A DNA stretch of 64,000 nt, from the NCBI RefSeq assembly GCF_012273895.1, contig NC_052110.1:2914001-2978000 (forward strand), read 5' to 3'. Made by a program: the position numbers and the translations under genes. Positions 27,241 through 42,954 of this stretch are shown piece by piece (the stretch's first letter is position 1; every line of letters starts with the position of its first letter). The notes under the pieces were generated by a model. The model worked only from the letters and a program-made list of their open reading frames with translations. It was not told the origin of the DNA and made no database searches. Origin of the DNA: Zerene cesonia (taxonomy: Eukaryota; Arthropoda; Insecta; Lepidoptera; Pieridae).

Positions 27241-30200
27241 CTAACCCACCGCTATTTACTTTAGTCACTACGTCCCTAAAACACTAATACTATTTCTATG
27301 AATATATGACAGTTCCGTAAATTTATAAAATGAATCATACATTAAGTGACCACACTTTTTATTGACAAAGTTCAACATGAAAGTTTTCATGACGATACCA
27401 ATACGAATCCTAACTGACAACATTTCGTCATCATCGCATAGTCAACAATAAGTCAAACCCTTCTTACCTAAGTACTTAATCCTGGAAATTTTAAAAGTTG
27501 GATCATGGATTTGGATGTTACATATTGTTCGATGATGGATAAAACAAACAATTGCAGAAAACTGGGTAAAAAGGTTCTGGGTACAACTACCAATCTATGT
27601 AACATTAAACATCCCCTCGAAATAATTAAACTGTATCCAAAAGAGCGTCCACATAAATAGAAGCCGTGTGTCAGTTTGCTTCCTGTCAACACTTCGCACA
27701 CAGCACCTGCTTTCACAAGTGAAATTCAAGCATGATTGTATCAATATTGTCTTTGAAGTTGTATAATTTTTTAAGAATAGCTCTCCATTTGTATAATAGT
27801 CATAATGAAGGAATAAATTACCACAAGTACAAATGTAGGTAGGTACCATCACATCTATGATATAGGTATGTGAATTATGGAAATAGTGTGTAAAAAAATC
27901 AGTAGTTATTAAGGCACAATAATCTATCGAGATATTTTCAAAAATATATCGAACATGTGAATGAGCTTTAAACCATCAATTTGAATGGACCGAAAAAAAT
28001 AACATGCCTTTTTTATTGTTTCTTATAAAAATTAACTCTTCTCGATTTTAACAAATAGATCATCCAATAGGTTTTAACTTTAAAGATTTTATTCCTTATT
28101 TTTACAAATAAAGTTGCGGCACGTTAACTTTTCACATAAACTGCGCACTCTCCATCAAGATCCTGTCAATCTAAAACACATTTCGCTATTTACATCACAG
28201 AAGCCACCAAAGAAGTAGATTACATACATACATACGCACGCAGGTAATAAAGTAATATCAGTCGTGTATCATTGCCTTCATCTAAGCACACAGTACTAGG
28301 GTCGCATGAATCATTAGCCGGTCGAGTTATGTCCATGCATGGTCGCCTTCCAGTCAACCATGGCCGCTTGAGTACCATCTATGCGGTTAGAAATAAGTGC
28401 ATCGAAACATTGCAACTTAATCACGTTACATAACTCCATTTTACTAGATGATGGGCACTGCTGACGCTCGATTGTTAAGGTTCTTTGTATAAATTTTATT
28501 TTACACAGCTCAATGTGTCTATAAAATTCTCTATTCATATTATAAAGTCTGTATTTAATTTTGTATGCAAAGTTTATCGTGCATAGGTATAGGATACCTT
28601 ATGTTTAAAACATACAAAAGTATTTAAAGATGTTAAATCGAGTTTATTATGAAAGTTTAACTTGTTAAATGAAAACCACAAATAAAATGTACAAACTAAT
28701 AAAATACGCAATTTAACAGAATACTACTCTTACAATAATTTTTACAAACACAAATCACACACACAATCTATCCAAGGAATTTTTCATTATTACTTAATTT
28801 GCATTATCCATATTAATAATATTAATCCTATTCTACCTACCTATTACGCTTTAAAACATAACCACTGCACACTTTGTTTGAAATAAGAATGAGAATAGTT
28901 ATAACCCTCGGTCAAACATATGCCAGCTTTGTGTCAAACATTGTTTCAAAATTTTGGTTTGTGGTTTTGTAAGCACAGCTAGTATGTTCGTAGCCTTCTC
29001 ATGATAAAACTTGTATTCTTACTTACCGAATACATTACTTCTTATTACAAATATCTTTGAAATATGACAGATATAAGTTAGATTTAATGTCCATAGAAAC
29101 CCTGAGCACCAACCCTACGAAGGTATATTAATCGTTAACAAGTTCATAATTACAAATACAAGAACCGTAAGAGCCTCTGAAAAACTTATGAACGGCGAAT
29201 ATTTCTCAAACACATCCTGAGGAATGTTTCACCAGATATGGTGTAACTAATTGCGTCAGAGCAGGCGTAGACGCATAACGGGCGGGATAATATGAGAATT
29301 ATCATCAGTCTCCATGTGTAACGGTGATTGCTGTGAGTGCATGTTTAACCCACACAAATACGCATAATAAAGAATACTAGAACAGACACTGCGCAACCAT
29401 TCTGCGTAAGCATTGGTCGGACAAAAACAAAAAGTTAAGTAAATATATATTTTTTTAATGTAGTGTTTATCGAAGCCTAATTTTTTTAACGAAAATGTTC
29501 TCAAAAATATACAAAAAAAAACGAAACAATTATAAAAAACATCGTTAATAAATGTTTCCAAGCAAAATTGCATAACGTATGCATAAATATATTTTATGTG
29601 TAGATACATACACAAATAGACAGAAAAACCCTTTAACAAGCAGTACAGCAATACATTAGTGATACTTTATCTCCTCCACGGGACTTAGAAAATTTCACAC
29701 AAGTCTTTGTAGATTAACTGTAGGCAGTTATATAATATCGCACACCTACATTTCGGAAGTGCTGTCCATTCATATTCATTAGGCGTACTCTTTCGTCGAA
29801 CGGTAAGTGCCCTTTGTGTACCGTCCAGTTGTAGTTAAGGAAATGACGCCAAAACGGTACCAAGTACCAACTCACAATTACTCACCGCACCTTACTACGT
29901 TATTACCATTCTTTCGGACAGTACCTACTTACTTGTCATATTCTAATGAATATATTCGTGAGCACTCATTGAGTAGTTTTCCAGGACGTATTTTAAAGTG
30001 GTACCTCATGTATCGTCTAATCACTTCTATCTTTTTCGTATAATAATGGAGACATAAGAACATTGTTCACAAGAACGCAAAATGAGCTTTTAGAAGGTTC
30101 AACTTCACCATTAGGTCACCTGGATGTTTTTACTACGATTCTTGTAAAATTATAATACTAATAACATAAAAGAATTTTTGATAAATTTAGGAGATTGAGA

Positions 30201-30794
30201 CCTTAAATAAACATATTAGCATCCTTATTTTAGTGTCACAACATTAAGATAAATACTCAAATCATTAATTTTATTAACGGTTGTTAAAATCTATGTAAAT
30301 CCCCGATTTTGTAGAGAATAGACCAAATAAATCTTTTTTCGTTATTCGTTTACTTGTAAAGATGATCTAAGCCAATACATATCTAATGGTAGCCGATATT
30401 AATGCAACATGCAACTATTTACGATATTTAAAGCTCACCATGAACCGCCAGCTGTGTATTGCCACTACAGACAAATACTTGCATCGTTCAAGCTATTTTG
30501 GCCAATAAGATTTACTTGTTTTCTTTTGTGCTAAAGATAATTTCAATTGGAAAGTACGAGGCAATGATAGATTATGCACCAGATAAAAACAGCACATCTA
30601 ATCTTCAGTGCAATTTAGTATTTAATAGAGTATCATATGCATACGAATTAAATTATTCTTTGTTTGTTTGATTTCCATATAGATGTAATCGTTTGCATCA
30701 GACGCTCAAAGATATTATCTATAAAGAATCTATAAAAACAAGTTCATCTTCGAAGCAATATGTACAAATGTTTACTGTTACATAAAGATCACTA

Positions 30795-30988
30795 CATAGT
30801 ATAAAAGGAAGTAGCTTTTTCTGTCCTCATGTTAGGGACATGTATGCTTAAATATTTAAAGAGCAAAAGATTTTGATGTGTTTTTTTTAAAAGATTGAGT
30901 GATACAAGAAGAAGGTTTATAATATATATAATAACATCAGTTAAACTATTCTGAATTTAGCGCGTGCGAAGCCGCGGGCAAAGGCTAG
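30795..30988 (+). mobile_element. Helitron-like element (family 3)
   Basis: It begins near ACATAGTATAAAAGGAAG and ends GCGTGCGAAGCCGCGGGCAAAGGCTAG. The internal words aagattttgatgtg, gagtgatacaagaagaagg and ctgaatttagcgcgtgcg are shared with copies at 57960-58152 (plus) and 52179-52385 (minus). Terminal GC-rich stem plus CTAG end. No ORF. Confidence 0.65.
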
Positions 30989-33900
30989 TAAACCAATAAA
31001 GCTTGTAAGTTGTTCACAAATAAGATGAAAGCTAAGTATTAGATTCGCGCTCTATTAGACATGGGCCCTACCTCGGTATTTCGTCTCAATTTAGATCGCA
31101 TGAGGTCACTGAACCATCGACAAGGCCACAGTATTGTCCTCGTAGTAACTAAGATTTATGCTCCTCTATTTTATTCGTAGTCCTTTAATTGTTAGCGATT
31201 ACTAAATAAAGACTATGGGTCATTTATCTATGATTTAATTTGCACATTTGTACGCTAACCTAATTTAGACAAATAAAAATGAATAATATCTACGTTGTAT
31301 TGTAGTATTAATTTAATACCAATCGGAATCAACATTGCATAGTAGATATAATTTATAATGATTAGTGGATAAAATTATTATTATCAGGGAACTAATCAAA
31401 ACAACACTGAATAGCACTATATTAAAATCAATTCATACAATTTATAATGGGCTCATAAAACATTGTAAACAATAAATTATGGTTTACAAGTTTTGCTTAT
31501 AGTTTGTTAAGATCTTAATAAATTGAAAACGCCAATTATTGATAAATTTACGACACCGAATTAGCTTAATTTTTTTAAAGAATCGACTACTTTTCGATCT
31601 GAAACAAACTTTAACTGGATCAAATTCCATGAGATACAAATGTATAATATGATGCCATTGGTAACTTTTAATGCATTTAAAAAATTAAAAATATAAATCC
31701 ACAAACACGTGACTTGTTTATGATTTGAATATCGTTACGTACTCGCACGTTCATGCAGTATCTGGTATCTCACATTGCTACAAGTCCATCATCAAATAAT
31801 ACAAACATCTCGACGAAACCAATTCTATCAAAATCTTATCTGCCTACTATGAAAGTTGTCTAAACCCTTGGAGGTCGCCCTGCGAAGCGTTAAATTACTC
31901 GCTCTTAGTTATTTTATCTCGGCATACCGTGAGAATTACTATCAGATAATGTAAATACTTTAATTATAGAAAATGCGTGTCAAAAATACTAAAAATAAAA
32001 CTATATTAAAAATAACATGACGACAAAGCTTACCAGGATTAGGGAAGTCGCATTTTGAACGCGATTATGAGTGCGTACCTGTAAAAAGTGAACATAATGT
32101 TAAAAGAGGTTTTAGCAGTAAGTCATAACTTCTACAATAACTGTAGAATTTTAAGCAAAAATTTTAATTATGGATGTATATGGATGAAAATGAAACCATC
32201 ACACCCATTCGTTTTTTACACATATCAATCCACCCCACCCCTCTAAGCGAAGCGTTTAAGAAATAACTTTAATTTGCATTCCGACCTCTTTTGCTATCCC
32301 ATCGTCTAACTCTAATATAAGAGGTGACCGAAGTGTTGGCTGGTCGCCAACCGAGGAGATATTCTCGGAGACCTTTTTAGACGTTTTATTAATTTCCCTT
32401 TAAAGTTATTTTCTCCATGGACGCCAAAGGGCACTGTTGTATCTTCCTTTTTCTTTATGTTTCGTTTCTTCTAACCCAATTACCGGTTGCTTTTTTGTGT
32501 ACATGCGTTGAAAGCTATTCCAATGATTGCATAGATCAAGGATCAATGCCGAACACGTCTCAAATATAAACAATAAATGAAACAACATATCATAAATTGT
32601 ACGGAACTATATCCGTAGCTACATTAATTTAAATTGTACTCTTGTAATTGTATTTTTTTATTCAATATATTAGATTTATATAACTCTATGTGTGTGAGTC
32701 CTCTAAGAAAATAATTAATCTGCATTCTGTAACTCAAAATTAAACAGCGTTCTACAATTATGTAAATCTTTTGCTACAGCCATATTTCGCCAGACAATGC
32801 CTATTTACAAATGTCGTACAGCATCTTATGTCATATAAATCATAGATACCCGCTGTTCAGTTCGTGCCATGACAGACAATATCCATGGGAACCGCTCTAA
32901 TTACAAAACACATAATAGTTATCTAACGTGACATTTAAGCGTTTGATACCCGCTATTATAATTTGTCGTATCGCTTGACCCGATCCCTTGTTATTGCTAA
33001 CCCTGGCAGCATAATAATCTCATAGAAATGTCAAATGATTTGAACCAGTTGCAATCGATCTATATTTTCTATTGAGACTCAAAGACTAATGGGGCGATTG
33101 TATTGTACGATATCCTTTGAATCTTTAAAGCTTTTGCGTTATTTATAGAGAGAAAACAGAACTAGAGTATAATTTCTTTATGCATTAACATAGTGCTCAA
33201 AGTAACAAATTGCGAGACGTTTTATATGAAATCATTTATGCGTGTATGATGTGATTGCAACTGTTTTGTTTGACAATTAATTAACGACAAGATATAAAAG
33301 CCTATTATGTTCATATCTCAATCCATTAATGCCACACGTCACGCTTCCCCGCTCACGTGCGAACCTTTCTAGTTGTAATTCTAATCACACCCACTTATTG
33401 GCTTCGTTCATGAACGATTTTTGATATAATTTCATTGAACTCTTTACAAATTAGTCTCCCCGTGACCATGCTCGAATTTCTAAATGTATAATACTCGCGT
33501 AAAATCAAACACAAGCAAATACAATGTTTACAAATCGTTCAATTTATCTCAATTAGAACCACGGCTTCAATAACCAAGACGAGAAAAAGTCAATTTCTTT
33601 TCCTCTGGACGATAGACTATACTTTTACTTACTAGTTATAAGTTTCTACATCTGTATTAAATTATTATAATATAAGAAAGTGGCAAGTGTTTAGTTTTTA
33701 CTGTATATATGTTATATTGACTTGAAGCCTCATAGAAGTTCGTGTCCCGACAGTAGAAACATATTATATGGGTCAATGACCATGATGAGGATGATATAAC
33801 AGCATCGCAATAAAAAGCAATTAAAAAAAAGGTTAAGGGTATGTGATATGTGATAAATGCAGTATTCAAAATTGAACTGAATGCAGCATTGAAAATCAAA

Positions 33901-34261
33901 GTGAATAAAATGTTTTCATAAATTAAATTTAATACAACAAAATGGCAGGAAAGTGATTTGCAATGTCATTTTGCATTTTCTACTGACCGATAGCTTTGGG
34001 CAAATCTAGGCACCTACAGCCATTATTGGAGCCTACAATCGAAGCATGTAACATTTGTTACCTTGCTCTTGGAAAGTTAAGGGTCAATAACAAATACCCA
34101 TCGGTCAGGAATAGAATAAACGAATACGTAATTTAAGCTAGTACGAATATTATGCCTAATCCACAAACTCTTCCTTGTTTTATTTATTTAGTTTTGTTTT
34201 TACCCCAATTATTATAGTTTTTTTCTTTGTTAAGAAGTCCATGTCCATGTCCATGAAATAA

Positions 34262-34291
34262 ATAATTATTCTTTCTTTTCTTTCTTTCTTT
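34262..34291. repeat. CTTT-type microsatellite
   Basis: A short run of ttctttctttt units follows a CCATGT triplication (gtccatgtccatgtccatg) and AAATAAATAATT. The set resembles the 3' tail of a degraded LINE, but no coding part was seen. Confidence 0.5.
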
Positions 34292-37200
34292 TAAATTAAA
34301 TCAATTCAAAATGTTATTGTTAATTCTACTACTACGACTAATATTAATTTGATGGTATTTGTTTTTGGACATCATACACGGCTTAGTATAATACGTACCT
34401 CATATTTTGATTACACTGATATTATAAAGAGGAATGTTTGTAATGTTTTCATGCAAAAACTACTAGATCGATTTCATAAACTATTTCACTATAAGAAAGC
34501 TGCAACTTCACTAAGGGACATGCTATATATGCATCACGGACAAACATGAAACAATTTGTTTAATCAACTTTAAAAAAAAAACTACTTAAGGTACGAAGCA
34601 AACAATTTTTCGAGAAGAGTCTCTCATAGAAAAAAAATCCACAACCTCAAAAGTCTAACGAAATACTAGAACAACCTCATAAATTTCCCATTCACTGTTG
34701 TCTGTAATCACAAATTCCAACGTACCTACCAATATCATACGCAACAATCGCGGCCCGTATTTCAGCGAATTGTGCCAACGACGTATGCATGTTCTTAAAC
34801 TCACATATACGCTTACTCCCATGCTATTATCACTAATACGTAACAATTTCCACATCAAGCCGGCATTCCGAATAGGTAGGTAACTGTACAATATTCGCCA
34901 AGCCCTTAATAATCTCAGACTACAAGCATGTTGCTACACTTTAATCCAGTTCAACTAGTACATAAATCACTTCTATGCCGACTATGCTAAGGTAATTGTG
35001 CTGCTCAAATGAGATTTCTCTCGAATTTGTGTTATTCCTAAATTGATTTCCTAACTGCAGAGACGATACGAGAACAGTGGGCCATGAGAATTATACTAAT
35101 ATTTAATGATTAATAAATTGGAAATGAATAAGTTAAAATTTACATGTGCGCATCAGAATTAACATAAGCATGCAGTGCAGTGCATAATATGATATTGAAA
35201 GTTAGAGGTTGAAAGTTTTTATGAAGCAAAGCACGGTACAACTAAAAAATTGAATCGCAAGCTTTTTTTTCGAATTCGAATTCGATTGGAACCAAAGATC
35301 AGCATGGTAGCAATAAAGCAGTCCAATGACATAAGTATTTGTTTAAACAAGTGTACGCTCTTAGCACACAAACTATGTATTTTACCATAAAAAAGTAATA
35401 TTACGCATTACCTATAGTCAGCGTAATTCCTCAAATCAAAACAATATCCGCAAAAATGTATCCAAAATCTAAATAACCGCATAACCGCGAAGTTTCGTAA
35501 CCTTACGGATTATTAAAATTCAAAATATAAATGATACTAATTAGCATTAGCGCAGAGTACCTACTGTAGCTGTACTAAATACATTATTCAAAACCTCTTA
35601 AGATATATAGGAAGAAAGACATTCATTAACGCCCTACTTTAAGCGAAGTAGGTAAATTATTATTGTAATTCAATTTTAATGCAGCTGCATAGCTACAAGT
35701 ATCAAATGTACAAATGTACAAAAAAAGTATTTAAAAGCGATTAAAGGAAACAGGAAATGTTTTCCATGACAAAACATTAGATACCTACATATATAATACA
35801 TTCCTAATATCTCCTAATATATCTATATTGTATAAACAATATTTGAATTGTATGAGTATAAGTTATTTGAATAGAGTTTTATGCTCATCAAAGCATTAAT
35901 AATTTTCACGTTTACTCAACTGTCATAGAAATACCATTTTATATTGTTAGATTTTACACAAACATGAATAAATATAGAAACATAGCGCAGGTAAAGTAAC
36001 AATAATAATAAGCAACTGCGCACATAAAAACTCCAAAAGTTTTCTTGTTGGAATTTGTCAACTATCTAATCTGAATTCAACATAATCGAATCACAAATAA
36101 TAACAAAAACTTACGTTTAATTTTTCTAGAGAAATCTCGAAAAAATTTCAGCACCTATTTTCATTATACGCTATTTAATAGTATAACAAATTACTGATTA
36201 CTACACTTATTATTTCCAAAAACAACTCAATATAAAACTGTTAAAACGTCTCGATAATAATCAAGGGCGCGATAACTCCAACCCTCCTAATTTAAGTGAT
36301 AATATCCAAATATTTTATTCCACCTAAACATCGAAATTATACTTTACTCAAACATTCGTAAAAGACCCTTTTTATCGCAGAAGCCATAAACTGACCTTTA
36401 CCATAGCTTTATTATACACGTGTATACCACTACAAATATTAGAAAGAAAGTTTTATATGGGTGTGAGGACAGGAAAGCAACATTAATTCCTAGAATTACG
36501 TATATCTTATTAATTCTTATGAAATCAGTAAAAAGATGAAAAACTTTACGAAAGCTATAGATGCAAATCAAATTCAAAAGACTACCTACAACTTTATTAG
36601 ACAGATCGAGAAAGTTCTAACGAGCAATTAAATACAACTCATTATACTTATAAAATTGACACAGGACAGTTTCACTGGTCATTACCTGTGATTTGTACAT
36701 AACATACACCTACATGAGCTCTACTTTCGCTGGTATGCTCTCTCAATGCGCTTTCTACAATCAATCTTTAACCTTTTTGAAGGTAACATCAATTAAGTTA
36801 AAATTCTATGAATCAATGAAAAGACCATCCGTAGAACCAATGTACAGTCTGAAATAATAACTTAATAGAATTATATTTCTTACATGGAGCATATCCAACT
36901 ACGTTCCTTTTGTACTAGCCGTTTGGTAATGAAAGATAGATAGCTAATACAGTGCCACCAATATATCTTATGTTGAATATTCATTATTGACTACTTCAAG
37001 TATCCTGTTTCTTTTTATCTTTATAAAATTATTTGTTACACATACTGAAAGCTATTAAAATTGATGCCTGGAATATAATTCTAAAGGTTACACTGAAGCG
37101 ACGGTAACACCCTTCACTTCAGAGAAGTTGGGGGGCACTTTAGTTGTTTTGTTACGACCTATACAATCATATATTAACCCTCATATTCAAGTAAACAGGT

Positions 37201-40200
37201 ATATACAATTCAAATTTTATAAACAAAACAATCGTAAATGAAGGAGCCCTTGCTGAACAACAATAATTTACAATACGAAAGAGGTAGATGTGATATTTAC
37301 AAACATGCCATTCCCGAGCGTGTTTATATTACGATATAACAGTAGCTAAGTTGTGAGCTTGTATAAATAGCGTCATATAAACATAACATGTTATATAATA
37401 TCAGAATAACTTTAACGAACGACTGCAGCCTGGTGATTTAAACATTTGCAAATGTCTCGATCTTGATGGGCTTGCAAATATTCCTACTAAAAGGAATTTG
37501 GAGTTTCATTAAAGTCGTACATATATACATACTAAACTACTACTACAGTTTAAACAGACCCATGACGTATCTACCACTAGCTAACCATGTATGATGTGTC
37601 TTATGAATAACTACTGAATAACTAAAGAAATATATATCTTAACATCATCCGAGTCCAATTGCAGAACGAATAAACACAATATATTCGATAGCAAATATTT
37701 ATTATAATATCTTGAACGTATTGTACAAGGAAACGATAAGATCTACTAATACAAGTCCCTAAGGAGTTGATATGAATTGTGTGATTGAGTAACCCCAACT
37801 ACATATGGTCGTAGCAATCTACATGTAGGTTAAATACAGATAAAACGTTAAATTCGTTCCAGTTGAACTTACACACAGAGGGCATTAAAGCGTTAAAAAT
37901 AGAGACCTCGTGGAGTTGGCAAGATTCTACCAAGTTTTGACTCCCGCAGAGTCACATCAATCAAGTAATAGCTAAGTTTTAAAGAAACTAAATTATTTTG
38001 ACACTTCGTTTCGTCTACCGCAGATCACATAAAGGTTCTCTGTAAATTGGTTATAAGAAAAGGCGTGGGAATACACTTTTTCTCGATTCAAATTAGATTG
38101 TTCGCCTTGACTGATCCTTTGCACGTGATTTTAATATCAATACAGCTCCCTATAAATGGTATTCAAGTAGTTGCGTTTGTAAAACAATTATTCATTTCAG
38201 TACACGTTATTGTATCGTAGTTATAATTCGAATTACTTATTCTTGTACATCAAAACGTTTAATAAACGATATCTACAGGCGGTAAAGGAAAATACTGAGC
38301 ACGTGTACAAATTCTCATGGTTGTAGCTCATACTGTGACAAATCAATGACGCTATAACCTTGAAAGTCTTGATTAACCAACGATATCTTCCAATTCTATT
38401 GCAATATTACACAAATATATCGTTTTCATATAACCGAACATCAATCTTTGCGATTAAACAGCACAAATGTTCGTAAGGGAAGTAAAAGCTAACATTTAAA
38501 TCTGCATACTTGATAACGGTGACCCGCATAGAAATGGCCAACCGACCCTTTAAAGGAATGGACTAGAAAGCCGGAAAATCGTGAGAGATGAGAGATTGCG
38601 ACGACAACGAAATGAAACATCGTATGCAAAACGACGGACTGGTGCTTGACACTGCTTGTACACAAGTTTATTATCGATCGTGTGCGATCAACATGGGTAT
38701 GGATGTCGGTACACGCAATAATGGCTATGAGAGGAACATTACCAATGCCGTCTCGAAATGTCTTCGTTAATGTCATACTCTGGAAAGAATTTATTTTTAT
38801 TGGTTATTATAATATTGCGACTTCCATGTCTCGAGGACTCAGTCCTACATTTGTGAAATTTGTATGGTGAGAGTAAATGTTTATGTTCCGAATTAAATGT
38901 TAAAAATGAAAAATCAACTAAAGGATAGATTGAAAATATTAAAGGAATACAAATTGGACCATTTGTGTAAAAAATATTAATTTTTTAACCCCTTCCCAAA
39001 AAGGCATATATATCAAACAGTATACATGGTTTTATAAATAAAATAGTTATTGACACTCAATGACGATGAATAAACAAAATATGAATAAAACGCTTTTATA
39101 CATTTAAACATTTTTATATATCACCAAAAAAGCACTTCAAAATATCGACTCTTTAATGTCGAAAACATATAAAACACAACAATTAGTTTAAGCAAAATGT
39201 AATCAATATTCAATGCCAACAAACCTGCAGTCACGTCATGTCTCTGTATTAACCACTAATTAAAGCTTACAAAGGTCGCTTTCTACACGAGATCGAAAGC
39301 AAACGGCACAAAACAAGGGGTAAACAATAACACCACACGCATTCGCTGCACGTCCAACCGCCCCCTACTGACTTACCCTTACCGGAATATTTATGAATCA
39401 TGAACACGCGACATTTTACGAACGTATGATGAAATCAATACTAATATAAAAAAATATAATTAATGAAATTTAAAAAATTGGACAGCTTGCACTGTCGGAC
39501 TAAAACAGTTTTTTTTTTCTACAAAAAATGGCACTGACGTCATTGGGGGGAGGAGATACAACCTCAAATTCTAAAATGGGAGCAAATGGCGATAATTTAC
39601 TATCAAACACAAAACTAATCAAGTCAATTATTTGAAAACCCACGGAGTTATCGAAATCCATGATTAGGATTTAATAATAAATATACTTAAAAACAAGCTT
39701 TAATGAAAGTATAAAGTAATTGTAAAATACATGTACATTTACATTTTCATATTGGAGTAAATTAGGTAAGTAACTGATAAAAACTATTTCATATGATCAT
39801 AGATCGTATGAAACGTGAACGAGTCAAATTGTTACTAAGCAAAATAAGTATGTAAAAACATTTCGTACAAACGAACCAACAATAAAAGCATTTATTTCAA
39901 TTATTAAACAAATCATAATAACTACTATAAGACTATAATTCATATTCTCTACAATCCAAATGCTAGTGTGAGAATGGTAAAATGATACCATTAAAATTTA
40001 ATCTTCACATTTCCTCTGTAACTAAAATTTAAAAATAGTTAATGAAAAGTCATCAATCGGTTATCATATAATATCCGTCCAACAAATCCGTATCCGCAAT
40101 AAACTTTAAGATAACGGCTGCTTGATTAGAGATTATTATTGCAATTAGCTCAGTTTATAATAATTCATTTGTTTATGAAACGAGGAAACGAAATACTATT

Positions 40201-40765
40201 AGTGATGTAATTTGTCTTATAAACATTTAAAACACACAATCCTTTAACCTAAGCTGCTCTCTTGATAAAGACGGATATTTGTTATAATTTAATATCATTT
40301 ATTTACCGTAATTTCATATTACACAAAAAAATATTGATATTACATCTCATACACGAAAGCTATGCGCTGACAACACACATAACACAGTATATCGCATCAA
40401 CACGTTTCCCGTAGAGGCACCGAGTGTAGTGCCCTCAAAGCTTACATGAAAAGCATCGAAGTAATTACCGTGAACATCTTAGCAAATCCCTTTATGAAGG
40501 TTCGATGACTCAACGTTTGATTGATCACGAAATAACTATTGTTAAACATGCTGTTCTCTATCAAGACCCATTCTTTTGTCTCTGCATTACAACAACGCTG
40601 ACCACCAATTGATACTTTAATTATACATACTTATTACCACACTATGTAAAAAATAATATACTTAAGTCCATGCTTGGAGACGGTAATTAGTAATAACGTT
40701 TCATGCTGAAAAAGTGGAGCAATTTCATGTTATAAATGTAGTTTAAATTTGCGACAGATAACCAA

Positions 40766-40838
40766 GTTTCCGTAGTGTAGCGGTTATCACGTGTGCTTCA
40801 CACGCACAAGGTCCCCGGTTCGATCCCGGGCGGAAACA
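40766..40838 (+). tRNA. tRNA-Val (anticodon CAC)
   Basis: A complete intronless 73-nt cloverleaf. The 7-bp acceptor stem GTTTCCG pairs with CGGAAAC, with discriminator A at 40838. The D-arm carries the A box (TAGTGTAGCGG), the anticodon stem TGTGC/GCACA holds loop TTCACAC with anticodon CAC at 40799-40801, and the T-arm has the B box GGTTCGATCCC. A T-run at 40849-40853 is a good RNA polymerase III terminator. It reads GUG valine codons. It stands alone within the gene-poor region. Confidence 0.97.
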
Positions 40839-40848
40839 AAAAACTTTA

Positions 40849-40853
40849 TTTTT
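40849..40853 (+). terminator. Pol III terminator of tRNA-Val
   Basis: A run of five T, 11 nt after the tRNA 3' end, on the coding strand. Confidence 0.8.
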
Positions 40854-42954
40854 GATGTACTATTATTAAAATATTATGAAAAAAAATTCTCTCTATTTCT
40901 GCTTTTATATAAAAATTTCTAGAACAAAACTTAATTCATAACTCTTTCTCGATCCCGTTTCTCGTAATCCGCGAATATATCAGAAATCGAAACCAATTTA
41001 TCAGGGAAAGTAAATGTCTAAATTTACATATTACACAGGCCTATATCCTTACATCACGCAACACTACCGTTGGAGCATTTTAGAGACGTGATAATGACGC
41101 GGAAGAGGTTGACAATAAGTATTTAACTGGACTTATAGTAGACGCCGGCTATCAGGAAGCAGTGGTTCTATAGGTGAATGATGATCATGAGGAAATGTTG
41201 CCAATGGAGTAGCAATCCACTTTATATTGGATATAACACGATTCCGCGATTTAGACGTCCAACTTATTAACCATTTTATATCATATTAAGTACTTATGAT
41301 GGTAATAAGTTGAAGTGTGTATGTTTTTAACATCATCAAGCACAAATCATTACTGTATGTGCGAGTATCTACAAAAAATACTAATACTTATACAGATTAG
41401 AAATTAATTTAGAGTGTCATTAACAACTGGTTCAACAACTTGTCATCAATCAACATATACTTACATACACTTATTAGAATAAGAAGATACGGAAGAGCAA
41501 TGTCCTAAACTATTTCAGAACAAAGGACGGGAAGGACATCGAGGCATTAAAGAATTTTACATGTCTATTAATAAGAACACAAAGTTGAGTGGAAATAATT
41601 TAAGAATACCAGATTCAATGCATTTTTTTTATCAAGAATAAGAAATATATACCTACGCCGTAACGATCTCTTCCAGACAACCTAAATTATAGTGGTATCA
41701 AAATGGTACACGAACGTGGCTAGTAAATAAAAGAAAAACAAACTGCAACGAAATTCATTCACATTCAAAACGTTATAAACGTAAAACAATAGAAATTCCA
41801 CACAATGGGTTTTATTAGATTTCGAATAGAAATATATAGGGCAATGATTCCTTCGTTGCTCGTAACCTACCCGTGGAGCCCAGTGAAGCGTGAAAGATCA
41901 ATAATAATTTAAATCATTGTTTAACTCGGACCGTCAACCGTTAGGTCACCGTGAAATTATGGAGAAATAATTGAGTTTTGTAAGTAAGTAGTAGAGCAAC
42001 GTAATCATAATTTTCAATACGCATGGTCTCATAATTATGGTTTACTGTGAAAGCAATCTATACAGAACCTCAATGCCGTCGCCTATTCTTAATATTCGTT
42101 TCTAAAGAAAAATTTTCTCGTTTTAATCACAGCAATATTTTCGATAATGGCTTCATACACAAAAATTACTGTTTCCGTCATCAAAATACTTTACTGAGCT
42201 GAGAGATTTCATAAACTATGAAATATATAATTTATCCTAATACAAATATGATAAAATAAAACATCTATGTTCACTTGATACATGAAGCAGTTACAGTTAA
42301 AGTATTATAGGTTTGATGACACAAAAGAGGATGACACTTGAAAGTATGTACAAATTAGTTGGATTAATTATTATCAATTGTTTAACCTTATAACAAAGTT
42401 ATTTTCCGATTACCATAAAGCATTGACGTTTTGAAATAGAATTGTGCTTATATTGTATTTGAATTGATTTATAGCAAGTTCAATATATGTGTAAATTGTC
42501 TAATATATAAACGAAAACGAATTTTCATAACATTATTTATATGGTCATTATTTTTATGGTCTTGTGAAAGTGATCAAAAATGAGAGTTAAAAAATTTAAA
42601 ACGCGACACACATTAAAGGAAGTTTTCCAGCTAAATAGAAATGGAAAATTTGTATCAAATAGTCGTGCAGAAAAGTTCCATATATTTAAATTTGATTAAA
42701 AAAGTAAACCATTTTCCATGGCATATATTTAATGTAATTTTATTTTATCGATGGCCGACCTCAATTCTGTTTACGTACAGGATTTCGACACTTAGCTATA
42801 AGGAACATAATCGGCCGCTGACCCTTGAGCACGTGCATCTATTTCGGTGCGATGCCTCTAGGAATATGCTAACCAAATTCGACTGATAAGCACAAAACCC
42901 TGTCAAATGCAACAATCGCATGTCGCAACCACTGTATTACAATTTATAGTATTA
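40854..42954. other. AT-rich non-coding stretch
   Basis: No gene, clear repeat family or RNA was recognised here. Open frames such as 42641-42886 show no motif. Confidence 0.5.

Larger units (their letters stand above)
12800..40765. other. Long gene-poor AT-rich stretch with scattered repeats
   Basis: No protein gene can be supported across about 28 kb. Open frames are short or made of AT-rich noise; even the longest (29256-29651, minus) has no motif or codon bias. Identified content: Helitron-like elements (13.2, 18.3, 24.8, 30.8 kb), a diverged family-4 fragment near 18.55 kb, a common lepidopteran repeat at 27.05 kb, a CTTT microsatellite near 34.27 kb and several short inverted repeats. 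It may be intron of a minus-strand gene starting near 46.4 kb. Confidence 0.5.

Noticed and set aside
29256..29651. 131-codon minus-strand open frame, the longest in the left 40 kb
   Set aside because: Composition is AT-driven (Phe, Tyr, Ile, Cys rich), with no motif, no splice context and no family resemblance.
38489..38870. Overlapping frames on both strands near 38.5-38.9 kb with moderately higher GC
   Set aside because: Frames on both strands are of similar quality, with no recognisable protein or splice signals; probably chance.
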